DNA of 6,531 bases from Actinomycetes bacterium (GTDB lineage: Bacteria; Actinomycetota; Acidimicrobiia; Acidimicrobiales; RAAP-2), in contig JANXTQ010000146.1 of the NCBI GenBank assembly GCA_025352305.1, positions 1 to 6,531 of the forward strand. Reading direction: 5' to 3'. Each line of letters opens with the position of its first letter. The first letter of the stretch is position 1. Positions 1-5,251 of the stretch are shown one piece after another. The notes under the pieces were generated by a model. It did no database searches, had not been told where the DNA came from, and saw only the letters and a program-made list of their open reading frames with translations. The translations under genes were made by a program, and so were the position numbers.

Positions 1-1034
1 CCCATCGCCGCCAAGACGTGACTCGCAACTCCCGCTCCACTCGAGCAACTCGACGCTGCCGACGCACAGATTCCTGACTGATCCAAAACAAACAGCAGTT
101 CGTCACTCGCCACTGCGTCAACGGTGAGGTGCACGTGGCCAGGAAGCAGGCGCGCGCCCGGGGCAGTCAGAGTGACTCCGTTCATTCCGGCAAAGAAATT
201 TCGTAGTTCGCTGGTGTAACGAGTGGTGCTCTCGAGCGCACTTTCTCGGTCGCGCTTCGTCGCTCGCACGGCGGCGGCGAGACCCACTGCGGCCGCAACG
301 TCCACCGTTCCGCCGCGGCGCCCCCGCTCTTGTCCGCCCCCGCTGACGACGGGGTCCAGTGCGACGTCGCCTCGCAGCACCAAGGCCCCGGCATTCACCG
401 GTCCACCGAGTTTGTGAGCGCAGATGGAAAACAGATCAACGGACTGAACAATCTGGGAGAGTTCAATCCACGGAGCGGCGGCGACGGCGTCGCTGTGAAC
501 AACGGCGTTGGCCGCGTGCCGGCGAACGGTTTCGACCACCGCGTCGATGGGTTGAATGACTCCTGTTTCATTGTTGGCCGCCATCACCGACACAATCGCG
601 GTGTGAGCGTTCAACTGTTGCGCGAGTGAATCGAGATCAACGACACCGTCGCCGTCCACACCAGTGAGCTTCCACGTGACGTCACTAAAGTCCGCCGCCA
701 CCTGTTCGGCCGATTCGAGAACGGCGTGATGCTCGACGGGACTGGTCACAATCTCGGTTTCGTCATGATGTGATCGGAAGCGGTGCGTCACCCCGCTAAT
801 CGCTAGATGGCACGACTCGGTGCCGCCGGCGGTAAAAATCACCCCTCCCGGCGAAACGGAGCAGAACTCCGCCACCTCGTCGCGTGCATCTTCAATCGCG
901 CGCCGAGCGCTGCGCGCCGCGCGATGAGAGCCCGAGGGATTGCCAACAACTCCACTGAGGTAGGGAGCCATGGCTTCTAAGACGTCACTTCGACGCGGCG
1001 CGGACGCGGCGTGATCGAAGTAGTGAACGCTCAT
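1..1034 (-). CDS. Cysteine desulfurase, IscS/NifS type (class V aminotransferase fold), C-terminus beyond left edge
   Basis: PLP enzyme that removes sulfur from L-cysteine as an enzyme-bound persulfide, leaving alanine, for Fe-S cluster assembly or tRNA thiolation in the cytoplasm. The frame is open from an ATG at 1034 to the window edge: 344 codons, against about 380-400 residues for the family, so a few dozen C-terminal residues are missing. Visible marks: YFDHAASAP near the N-terminus, the substrate-site NNETG, HSDAVA, the PLP-lysine motif CAHKLGG (Lys208), GGGQERGRRGGT, and the persulfide cysteine in SSCSSG (Cys330, codon at 45-47), followed by SHVL. The SSCSSG loop favours the IscS/NifS group over SufS. 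The PLP-lysine motif is followed by PVNAGAL where many relatives have PKGVGAL. The start overlaps the dehydrogenase stop as ATGA with no clear Shine-Dalgarno, suggesting translational coupling. In many actinobacteria such a gene precedes mnmA; whether it does here lies outside the window. IscS versus NifS cannot be settled. Confidence 0.93.
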   Translation of the reverse strand, partial: MSVHYFDHAASAPRRSDVLEAMAPYLSGVVGNPSGSHRAARSARRAIEDARDEVAEFCSVSPGGVIFTAGGTESCHLAISGVTHRFRSHHDETEIVTSPVEHHAVLESAEQVAADFSDVTWKLTGVDGDGVVDLDSLAQQLNAHTAIVSVMAANNETGVIQPIDAVVETVRRHAANAVVHSDAVAAAPWIELSQIVQSVDLFSICAHKLGGPVNAGALVLRGDVALDPVVSGGGQERGRRGGTVDVAAAVGLAAAVRATKRDRESALESTTRYTSELRNFFAGMNGVTLTAPGARLLPGHVHLTVDAVASDELLFVLDQSGICASAASSCSSGAGVASHVLAAM

Positions 1035-2395
1035 GCGACGAAGAAGGCCTTGATATTGACAAATTCGCGAATCCCGTGGGCGGAGAGTTCGCGGCCGAAG
1101 CCGGAGTTTTTGATTCCCCCGAAGGGCAGTTCGGGCGTAGAGGCAACGACGGCGTTGGCAAAGACCATCCCGGCTTCCACACCCGCAATGGCGGCGTCAA
1201 TCTCCGTGCGGTCCTGTGCCCAGATAGACGCGCCGAGCCCCCAGGGGCTCGCGTTGGCCACGCCAATGGCTTCATCCAAATCGCGAACGACCTGCACGAC
1301 GGCCACGGGACCAAACAGCTCTTCGGCCCCGGCTCGAGTGTTCAGTGCAACATCACTCAAGACAGTGGGCTGGAAAAAGTAACCGGGCCCCTCGATGCTC
1401 GATCCCCCCGCGAGCACCTTCGCGCCGTGAGAGACGCTGTGAGCAACTTGGTCGACTAAGAGATCACGTTGTGCGAGGTTTGCCAGGGGCCCGACGACGG
1501 TCGAGGGATCCATCGGGTCTCCGACCGGTACCGCCGCCATCGCCGCTGCGAAACGCTCCACGAACTCACTCGCGCGACTGGCCACGACGATGAATCGTTT
1601 GGACGCAATACAACTTTGTCCGTTGTTTTGTACGCGAGCAGTTACCGCGAGGGGAACAGTGTGATCGAGGTCCGCCGAGTTCGCGACAATGAAGGCGTCT
1701 GAACCGCCTAGTTCCATGACGCACTTTTTTAGATGCTGACCGGCCGTTGCGGCCACTGCCCGACCAGCACCCTCAGAACCCGTCAAGGTCACCGCCGCTA
1801 CTCGCGGATCGCCAATGAGTTGTGATGTTTGATCGTGCGTCACGAACATGTTGGTGAAGGTTCCGTTCGGAAATCCGGCGCGACGAAACAGTCCCTCGAG
1901 GTACTGCGCTGTACCGGGAACGTTGGCGGCGTGCTTTAAGAGCCCCACGTTGCCGGCCATGAGTGTGGGTGCTGCGAAACGCACCACCTGCCACAGCGGA
2001 AAATTCCACGGCATCACCGCGAGAATGGCGCCGAGCGGGTCATAACGCACACCACTACGTGACGCGGACGTGGCAACGGGCTCCGTCGCCAAAAACTCCT
2101 GCGCGTGCTCGGCGTAGTAACGCATAGCCATGGCGCACTTGGCGGCTTCACCTTTTGCGGCGGCGAAGGTTTTGCCCATCTCACTCGTCATCAGTTCGGC
2201 GACGACCGGAATTTCTCCTTCCAGCAACTCAGCAGCGCGCACCATTAACTGCGCGCGGTCATCGAAACTCGAGTGGCGCCACGACGAAAACGCGGTCGTG
2301 GCATTCGCAAGAGCCGACTCGATCTGCTCGGCGCTGTTCGCCTCGTATTCAGCAAACGTCGTCGCAGTGGCGGGATTTATCGAAACAAAGGGCAT
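1031..2395 (-). CDS. gabD1: NAD(P)-dependent succinate-semialdehyde dehydrogenase, GabD1 type
   Basis: Aldehyde dehydrogenase superfamily enzyme of 454 residues, full length for the short bacterial GabD1 group. It is predicted to oxidise succinate semialdehyde to succinate in the cytoplasm. Landmarks in order: EMGKT (72-76), PWNFPL with the oxyanion Asn131, GLLKHAANVP with cofactor-binding Lys154, the nucleotide-binding TGSEGAGR (205-212), MELGGSD with general-base Glu228, NNGQSCIASKRFIV with catalytic Cys262, EELFGPV with the ribose-contacting Glu359, and PELPFGGIKNSGFGREL near the end. NNGQSCIA and the C-terminal SAHGIREFVNIK closely resemble what I recall of Mycobacterium tuberculosis GabD1. 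No gabT or other GABA gene is nearby, so another aldehyde substrate is possible, and cofactor preference is unresolved. The ATG at 2395 begins the conserved INPAT strand; the upstream 35 nt have only a weak ribosome binding site. It follows the SRPBCC gene by 35 nt and overlaps the next start by 4 nt. Confidence 0.93.
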   Translation of the reverse strand: MPFVSINPATATTFAEYEANSAEQIESALANATTAFSSWRHSSFDDRAQLMVRAAELLEGEIPVVAELMTSEMGKTFAAAKGEAAKCAMAMRYYAEHAQEFLATEPVATSASRSGVRYDPLGAILAVMPWNFPLWQVVRFAAPTLMAGNVGLLKHAANVPGTAQYLEGLFRRAGFPNGTFTNMFVTHDQTSQLIGDPRVAAVTLTGSEGAGRAVAATAGQHLKKCVMELGGSDAFIVANSADLDHTVPLAVTARVQNNGQSCIASKRFIVVASRASEFVERFAAAMAAVPVGDPMDPSTVVGPLANLAQRDLLVDQVAHSVSHGAKVLAGGSSIEGPGYFFQPTVLSDVALNTRAGAEELFGPVAVVQVVRDLDEAIGVANASPWGLGASIWAQDRTEIDAAIAGVEAGMVFANAVVASTPELPFGGIKNSGFGRELSAHGIREFVNIKAFFVA

Positions 2396-2430
2396 GGGTT
2401 CATTCTGACAGGCGATCGCCGGTCGCCGAG

Positions 2431-2907
2431 TTAGAAAACGAGGGCCTCGCCCGTCTCAAGAAAGCTCTTCAGACTCGACAACAGCAGGGGCCAACCGTTC
2501 TTTATTTGCGCCAGCACGACACTGTTTGAAGAGAAATCTCCGTGTTGGACGTTGAGGCGAACGTTTTCGCCCGCCTGTTCTAAGTCAAAAGTGGCCGTCG
2601 TTCGTGGCTCACTCGCAAAACTGGCGCGCATCTCTTCACTAAAACCGTGCACCTGCGCCCACTCGTGGGTAAACGTATGCCACGTGAAACTCAGGCGTTG
2701 AAAGGGAATGGAGCTAACCACCATCTGTTGCTCATCGTGAATCAGAACGTCTTTCATTTCAAAATCAAGATTCGATCCCTCGCGCCAGTCACTAAACAGC
2801 GAGAGGCCCCACCACGCCTGGGTCATGACCGGTTCAGTAAGGGCCAGCCAAAGCGTCTCGGGACGGGTGCGAATATGAAGCGCGTACTCAAACACTTCGG
2901 TGTCCAT
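2431..2907 (-). CDS. SRPBCC / AHSA1-like (START-type ligand-binding fold) protein
   Basis: A 158-residue soluble protein, the usual size for a single SRPBCC domain. The N-terminal pattern (EYALHIRTRPETLWLALTEP, then QAWWG, then SDWREGSNLDF, residues 7-49) is the classic opening of the AHSA1/START-like group: first strand, a helix with the W-x-ALT motif, and the W-x-x-G-S turn. The LSFTWHTF strand (72-79), TATFDLE strand and a C-terminal amphipathic helix with GWPLLLSSLKSFLE (138-151) complete the helix-grip fold. The family binds hydrophobic ligands or has co-chaperone-like roles; this protein's ligand is unknown and no catalytic residues can be claimed. The start is well supported by GGGGAGG four bases before the ATG. 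It lies 33 nt after the MFS stop and 35 nt before the dehydrogenase start. AHSA1-like genes often pair with an ArsR regulator, but none is present here. Confidence 0.88.
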   Translation of the reverse strand: MDTEVFEYALHIRTRPETLWLALTEPVMTQAWWGLSLFSDWREGSNLDFEMKDVLIHDEQQMVVSSIPFQRLSFTWHTFTHEWAQVHGFSEEMRASFASEPRTTATFDLEQAGENVRLNVQHGDFSSNSVVLAQIKNGWPLLLSSLKSFLETGEALVF

Positions 2908-2911
2908 GTCG

Positions 2912-2918
2912 CCTCCCC
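2912..2918 (-). promoter_or_regulatory. Ribosome binding site of the SRPBCC gene
   Basis: GGGGAGG on the minus strand, separated by CGAC from the ATG at 2905-2907. It is the strongest Shine-Dalgarno in this gene cluster and fixes the start of the SRPBCC gene. Confidence 0.8.
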
Positions 2919-2940
2919 GCGCTACGAACTGAAAGTGGCT

Positions 2941-4179
2941 TTACGTTACGACAACTTTTGGCGTCGCTCCCAGCACGCGTAAAAATTGTGGACGAAAGAA
3001 CACGACGATAAGAAAGAGACTGACCCCTACGAGCGAAGTCGCGACGGTAACTTCGCGTACTCCAACGACGCCCGCGATCGCTCCTTGTATTTGCGCGCCA
3101 ATGGGATAGCCCACCGATAGCGCCAGGGTGTACAACGACAGAATCCGAGATCGCTCCTTGGGCGGAGCGTGAATCTGCACGGAGGCGCTCAATCCGCTGA
3201 GCACGCCAATGTAGGCCGCGCCCATGACGAATAGAGCGGCCAACGACCACCACAGCGACGGCGCCAGCCCGTACAGTCCAATGGCGACGGCGAGTGTGAG
3301 CATGGAACCTCGAAGTACGAACAGTCGTGACGTGCGATGCGCCAGTGACGGCAGCGTGAAAGCGCCCACGACCGCTCCGACTCCTTGGGCCGTTGTCAGC
3401 CAGCCGGTACTTGATTGACCCGCGTGCAGTACCCCTTGGGCCATTGCGGGAATCAGCGTGATGAAGGGGCTCAAGACAAACGCAATCACGGCCACCGAAA
3501 TAATCGCGTGACGACACGCGGCACTCGTCCAGGCCGAGCGTGCACCCACCGCGATGTCAGACAACACGGTGATGGGTCGCTTTTCCAGTTCACGCGACGG
3601 CGAGCGAACAAAGAAAAAAGTGACAAAGACGAAGACGAATGACGCCGCGTTGAACGCGAAACTCCAGCCATACGAGCCAAAACCGATGGCGATGGCGGAT
3701 GCACTCGGTCCAATGACGCGACCCAAATTGAACTGAGCTGACGAGAGTGACACCGCGGCAAGAACTTCATCGTGAGCCACCAAGTCTGGCAGCAGGCTCT
3801 GCCATGCGGCCCACGAACTTGATGAACTGAGCCCTTCCACGAGCGCCAAGCAAATGATCCAGGGTGGAGTGAGGTGATGAGTAAATGCCAACCACGTCAG
3901 TACCGACGCACACAGCGCGAGCACAAAGTTATTGATCTGGATCCAACGTTGACGACTCCACCGCTCCGCGACGACCCCGCCAAGCGGCGAACCAATAATG
4001 GCGGGGAGCCATGACGCCAAGGTGACAGTTCCGAGTAGATAGGGCTGTTTGGTTACGTGAAAGAGGTACGCGCCGAGCGTGACGGCCTGCATCCATGTAC
4101 CGATCGACGATACGAACGAGGAGGTTGACGCCAGGGCAAATCCACGGTGGCGTAAAGGAGTAAATGCAGACGGCGCCAC
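2941..4179 (-). CDS. Major facilitator superfamily exporter, MFS_3 / EntS-like
   Basis: Integral membrane transporter of 412 residues, typical for a 12-span MFS protein. The opening FTPLRHRGFALASTSSFVSS then IGTWMQ (6-31) is characteristic of the MFS_3/enterobactin-exporter-like branch. A motif-A loop GGVVAERWSRQRW (67-79) follows span 2, NLGRVIGPSASA (151-162) marks span 5, and a charged central loop RSPSRELEKRP (192-202) divides the two halves. RSRILSLYTLALSVGYPIGAQIQG (343-366) is the usual C-terminal-half signature around spans 10-11. It probably exports a small organic molecule by proton antiport; the substrate cannot be read from sequence. The start is GTG at 4177-4179: an in-frame TAG lies only 12 nt upstream and the conserved N-terminus begins immediately after. 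No Shine-Dalgarno precedes it, so translation may depend on the 42-aa ORF ending 9 nt upstream. SRPBCC follows after 33 nt. Confidence 0.92.
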   Translation of the reverse strand: MAPSAFTPLRHRGFALASTSSFVSSIGTWMQAVTLGAYLFHVTKQPYLLGTVTLASWLPAIIGSPLGGVVAERWSRQRWIQINNFVLALCASVLTWLAFTHHLTPPWIICLALVEGLSSSSSWAAWQSLLPDLVAHDEVLAAVSLSSAQFNLGRVIGPSASAIAIGFGSYGWSFAFNAASFVFVFVTFFFVRSPSRELEKRPITVLSDIAVGARSAWTSAACRHAIISVAVIAFVLSPFITLIPAMAQGVLHAGQSSTGWLTTAQGVGAVVGAFTLPSLAHRTSRLFVLRGSMLTLAVAIGLYGLAPSLWWSLAALFVMGAAYIGVLSGLSASVQIHAPPKERSRILSLYTLALSVGYPIGAQIQGAIAGVVGVREVTVATSLVGVSLFLIVVFFRPQFLRVLGATPKVVVT

Positions 4180-4188
4180 GGGCGAAGG

Positions 4189-4317
4189 CTAATGGTGAGC
4201 GCATCGATGCTTGGCGAATAAGTCGCCCGTCTGGGGGTGCAACCAACCGGTTCCGTCGCCGAAGGTGAGCATCACCGGAAAATCGATCGTGCGATTAACG
4301 CAGTGGCGACCGCGCAC
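4189..4317 (-). CDS. Small 42-aa Cys/His-containing peptide, unknown function
   Basis: A short ORF I do not recognise, starting with GTG (4315-4317) behind a GAGG Shine-Dalgarno five bases upstream and ending in TAG (4189-4191). Third codon positions are about 70% G or C over this stretch, clearly higher than in the upstream extension of the same frame, which supports coding from about this start. The peptide has a plausible soluble composition: a basic HC-containing N-terminus, a hydrophobic FPVMLTFG strand, the GDGTGWLHPQTGDLF stretch, and a KHRCAHH tail. Two Cys (6, 39) and five His (5, 27, 37, 41, 42) could bind a metal, which is inference only. It is in the same frame as the MFS gene, separated from its GTG by the TAG and three codons, so termination-reinitiation coupling is plausible. 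A longer in-frame start at 4431 would overlap the membrane-peptide gene and is less likely. Confidence 0.55.
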   Translation of the reverse strand: MRGRHCVNRTIDFPVMLTFGDGTGWLHPQTGDLFAKHRCAHH

Positions 4318-4322
4318 GGTTA

Positions 4323-4326
4323 CCTC
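4323..4326 (-). promoter_or_regulatory. Ribosome binding site of the 42-aa ORF
   Basis: GAGG on the minus strand with a 5-nt spacer (TAACC) to the GTG at 4315-4317. This is the main reason to start the 42-residue ORF here rather than at 4431 or at the internal ATG at 4272. Confidence 0.5.
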
Positions 4327-4382
4327 GTTAGCTCGGTCGTCGATGCCATCTTCAGCGAAGCAACGTCGACGAAACCGAGTGT

Positions 4383-4517
4383 TTACTCTTCGTCGGACTC
4401 TGACTTCATTCGCGGACGCAGCGCGAACCACCAGATCGACACAATGGCGGCCAGCACGCCCGCCGCGCTGAGGCCTGATTTCAGGCCCTTACCTTTGGAC
4501 TGCTCTTCGTCGGTCAT
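4383..4517 (-). CDS. Small 44-aa single-span membrane protein, unknown function
   Basis: ATG at 4515-4517 to TAA at 4383-4385. The peptide opens with a hydrophilic MTDEEQSKGKGLKSG. One hydrophobic segment follows, roughly residues 15-33 (GLSAAGVLAAIVSIWWFAL), and then a basic RPRMK and an acidic SESDEE tail. This charge-hydrophobic-charge layout is what a genuine small membrane protein looks like and is unlikely in a shadow frame. No known family is recognised. The positive RPRMK after the span, with a mixed N-terminal side, leaves topology unsettled. It lies just after the hairpin that follows yceI. Upstream there is only a weak GAG ribosome binding site, but a TACGAT -10-like hexamer sits 6 nt before the ATG, as in the marR promoter, so a leaderless transcript is possible. 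The 65 nt after its stop hold the ribosome binding site of the 42-aa ORF and an imperfect inverted repeat. Confidence 0.68.
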   Translation of the reverse strand: MTDEEQSKGKGLKSGLSAAGVLAAIVSIWWFALRPRMKSESDEE

Positions 4518-4536
4518 CTCTGCATCGTAACGACAA

Positions 4537-4564
4537 CTCGCCGGGGGCGTTAGCCCCCGGCGAG
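4537..4564 (-). terminator. GC-rich hairpin after yceI, probable intrinsic terminator
   Basis: A perfect 12-bp stem, CTCGCCGGGGGC and its complement, around a 4-nt loop. One further A-T pair at the base (4536/4565) can extend it to 13 bp. It starts 21 nt beyond the yceI stop codon. In the yceI direction it is followed by TTGTCGTT, only a weak U-tract, so termination may be incomplete. It could act partly as an mRNA 3'-end stabiliser with read-through into the small membrane-protein gene. Confidence 0.75.
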
Positions 4565-4585
4565 TGAGTCAATCGGAGCGCAAAA

Positions 4586-5146
4586 CTACGCCTGAAGCGT
4601 GGCCTCAATGTTGAACTCCAGGACGATCTTGTTGGAGACAACCAGGCTGCCGTTTTCGAGCGTGCCTTCGAAGGTCACTCCAAAGTCTCGACGGTCAATC
4701 TCCGCCTTGGCTTCGAAACCTGCGACAGTGACGTTTTCGCCCATGCCCGGTCCCGATCCCAGAAACTCCAAGTTGAAGGTAACGGACTTAGTGATCCCCC
4801 GGATGGTCAAGTCAGCAACGAGTGCGTAGTCGCTGCCCGACTTGGCAGTGATGGAAGTTGACTTCAACTGCAGGGTGGGGTGGTTCTCAAAGTCCAAGAA
4901 ATCGGGGCTCTTGAGGTGTCCGTCACGCATCTCGTTCAAGGTGGTGATGCTGGCGGCCTGAACGGTGGCTTCGACGCTCGAGGTCTCGGGAGTCTCACCA
5001 ACGGTGATAGAGCCCGAGAATTCCGAAAAGTGTCCGCGAACCTTTGACGCCACGAGGTGTCGGGCAACGAATCCAACGTTCGAGTGAACGGCGTCGACGG
5101 CGTACGTGCCCGCAACCGGCAACGCGGTGGTGGTGCTCTGAGTCAT
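4586..5146 (-). CDS. yceI: YceI-domain protein (lipocalin-like, isoprenoid-binding family), cytoplasmic form
   Basis: A 186-residue protein covering one whole YceI domain, a lipocalin-like beta-barrel known in relatives to hold polyisoprenoid chains. Family marks in order: GTYAVDAVHSNVGFVARHL (13-31, the D-x-x-HS-x-x-F-x-x-H motif), RGHFSEFSGSI (37-47), RDGHLKSPDFLDFENHP (74-90), then DLTIRGITKSVTFNLEF (112-128) and DRRDFGV (151-157). There is no signal peptide, unlike periplasmic proteobacterial YceI, so it should be cytoplasmic, as is common for actinobacterial forms. The ATG at 5144-5146 is chosen because AAAGGAG stands 5 nt before it. A further in-frame ATG at 5212 would add 22 unrelated residues read through the promoter. 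Expression is probably controlled by the divergent MarR regulator through the palindromes in the shared 105-bp region. Exact ligand and role are unknown. Confidence 0.93.
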   Translation of the reverse strand: MTQSTTTALPVAGTYAVDAVHSNVGFVARHLVASKVRGHFSEFSGSITVGETPETSSVEATVQAASITTLNEMRDGHLKSPDFLDFENHPTLQLKSTSITAKSGSDYALVADLTIRGITKSVTFNLEFLGSGPGMGENVTVAGFEAKAEIDRRDFGVTFEGTLENGSLVVSNKIVLEFNIEATLQA

Positions 5147-5151
5147 AACTG

Positions 5152-5158
5152 CTCCTTT
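5152..5158 (-). promoter_or_regulatory. Ribosome binding site of yceI
   Basis: AAAGGAG on the minus strand, 5 nt from the ATG at 5144-5146. It decides for this start over the in-frame ATG at 5212. Confidence 0.88.
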
Positions 5159-5171
5159 GTAGAGGTTTTCG

Positions 5172-5187
5172 ATACTGGGATCAGTAT
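5172..5187. promoter_or_regulatory. Inverted repeat over the yceI -10 and start site, candidate operator
   Basis: ATACTG-GGAT-CAGTAT: perfect 6-bp arms with a 4-bp centre. It overlaps the TATACT -10 hexamer of yceI and the expected start site near 5176. A third CAGTAT occurs at 5214-5219. A protein bound here would block yceI transcription. The transcribed arm could also form a very short 5'-UTR hairpin. Confidence 0.4.
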
Positions 5188-5212
5188 AGTTGCATATGCA
5201 ATAACTTGTCAA
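5183..5212 (-). promoter_or_regulatory. yceI promoter, sigma-70/SigA type
   Basis: On the minus strand TTGACA (5207-5212) and TATACT (5183-5188) are separated by 18 bp. The -35 is a perfect consensus and the -10 differs at one position. The start site would fall near 5176, giving a 5' leader of about 30 nt that includes the AAAGGAG ribosome binding site. The local AT-richness contrasts with the GC-rich coding DNA. Confidence 0.72.
5190..5201. promoter_or_regulatory. Perfect 12-bp palindrome, candidate MarR operator
   Basis: TTGCATATGCAA lies wholly inside the 18-bp spacer of the yceI promoter. MarR dimers commonly bind short AT-rich palindromes of this form between divergent genes. Looser symmetry extends it outwards (AGTT on one side, AACT on the other, offset by two bases). 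Occupancy would exclude RNA polymerase from yceI. Assignment to this regulator is inference. Confidence 0.6.
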
Positions 5213-5233
5213 GCAGTATTATTAAATGTCAAG
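5207..5233 (+). repeat. Two TGTCAAG direct repeats, 20 bp apart
   Basis: TGTCAAG at 5207-5213 and 5227-5233, exactly 20 bp start to start, about two helical turns, so both copies face the same side of DNA. The first copy is part of an odd-centred palindrome CTTG-T-CAAG (5205-5213) and contains the complement of the yceI -35. The second lies in the spacer of the proposed marR promoter. Confidence 0.5.
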
Positions 5234-5236
5234 TAA

Positions 5237-5245
5237 TGGTATGAT
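5237..5245 (+). promoter_or_regulatory. Extended -10 element of marR, leaderless arrangement
   Basis: TGG-TATGAT, an extended -10 (TGn plus a hexamer one base off TATAAT). Only 6 nt separate it from the marR ATG, so transcription should begin at or next to the A of the start codon. No convincing -35 stands 17 bp upstream, which extended -10 promoters can tolerate. Confidence 0.55.
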
Positions 5246-5251
5246 GGAACC

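Noticed and set aside
223..629. Plus-strand ORFs opposite the cysteine desulfurase
   Set aside because: The minus-strand frame through this region carries the PLP-lysine and other family motifs; the plus-strand products are unstructured shadows.
985..1702. Several overlapping ORFs on both strands within the dehydrogenase gene
   Set aside because: All overlap the strong GabD1 frame, have low-complexity composition, and lack recognisable domains.
2411..2420. GGCGATCGCC palindrome between the SRPBCC and dehydrogenase genes
   Set aside because: A lone 10-bp palindrome with no loop or T-tract in GC-rich DNA; no basis to call it an operator or terminator.
2888..3517. Minus-strand 209-codon ORF inside the MFS gene
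   Set aside because: Very rich in Arg, Ser, His and Gly, typical of an out-of-frame shadow; it lies within the well-supported transporter frame.
4330..4375. Imperfect inverted repeat between the two small ORFs (CGGTTTCGTCGA with TCGACGACCG)
   Set aside because: The stem needs a two-base bulge and a long loop; it could be chance and has no terminator features.
4318..4431. Longer start (ATG at 4431) for the 42-aa ORF
   Set aside because: It would overlap the membrane-peptide gene by 49 nt, has AT-rich third positions and Arg-rich composition, and lacks a ribosome binding site, whereas GTG 4317 has GAGG.
4211..4530. Plus-strand ORFs across the yceI-MFS interval
   Set aside because: Arginine- and serine-rich shadow products with no ribosome binding site; the minus strand here has two better-supported small ORFs.
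5147..5212. N-terminal extension of YceI from an in-frame ATG at 5212
   Set aside because: The 22 extra residues are read through the yceI promoter and palindrome, do not resemble a signal peptide, and the ATG at 5146 has an excellent AAAGGAG.
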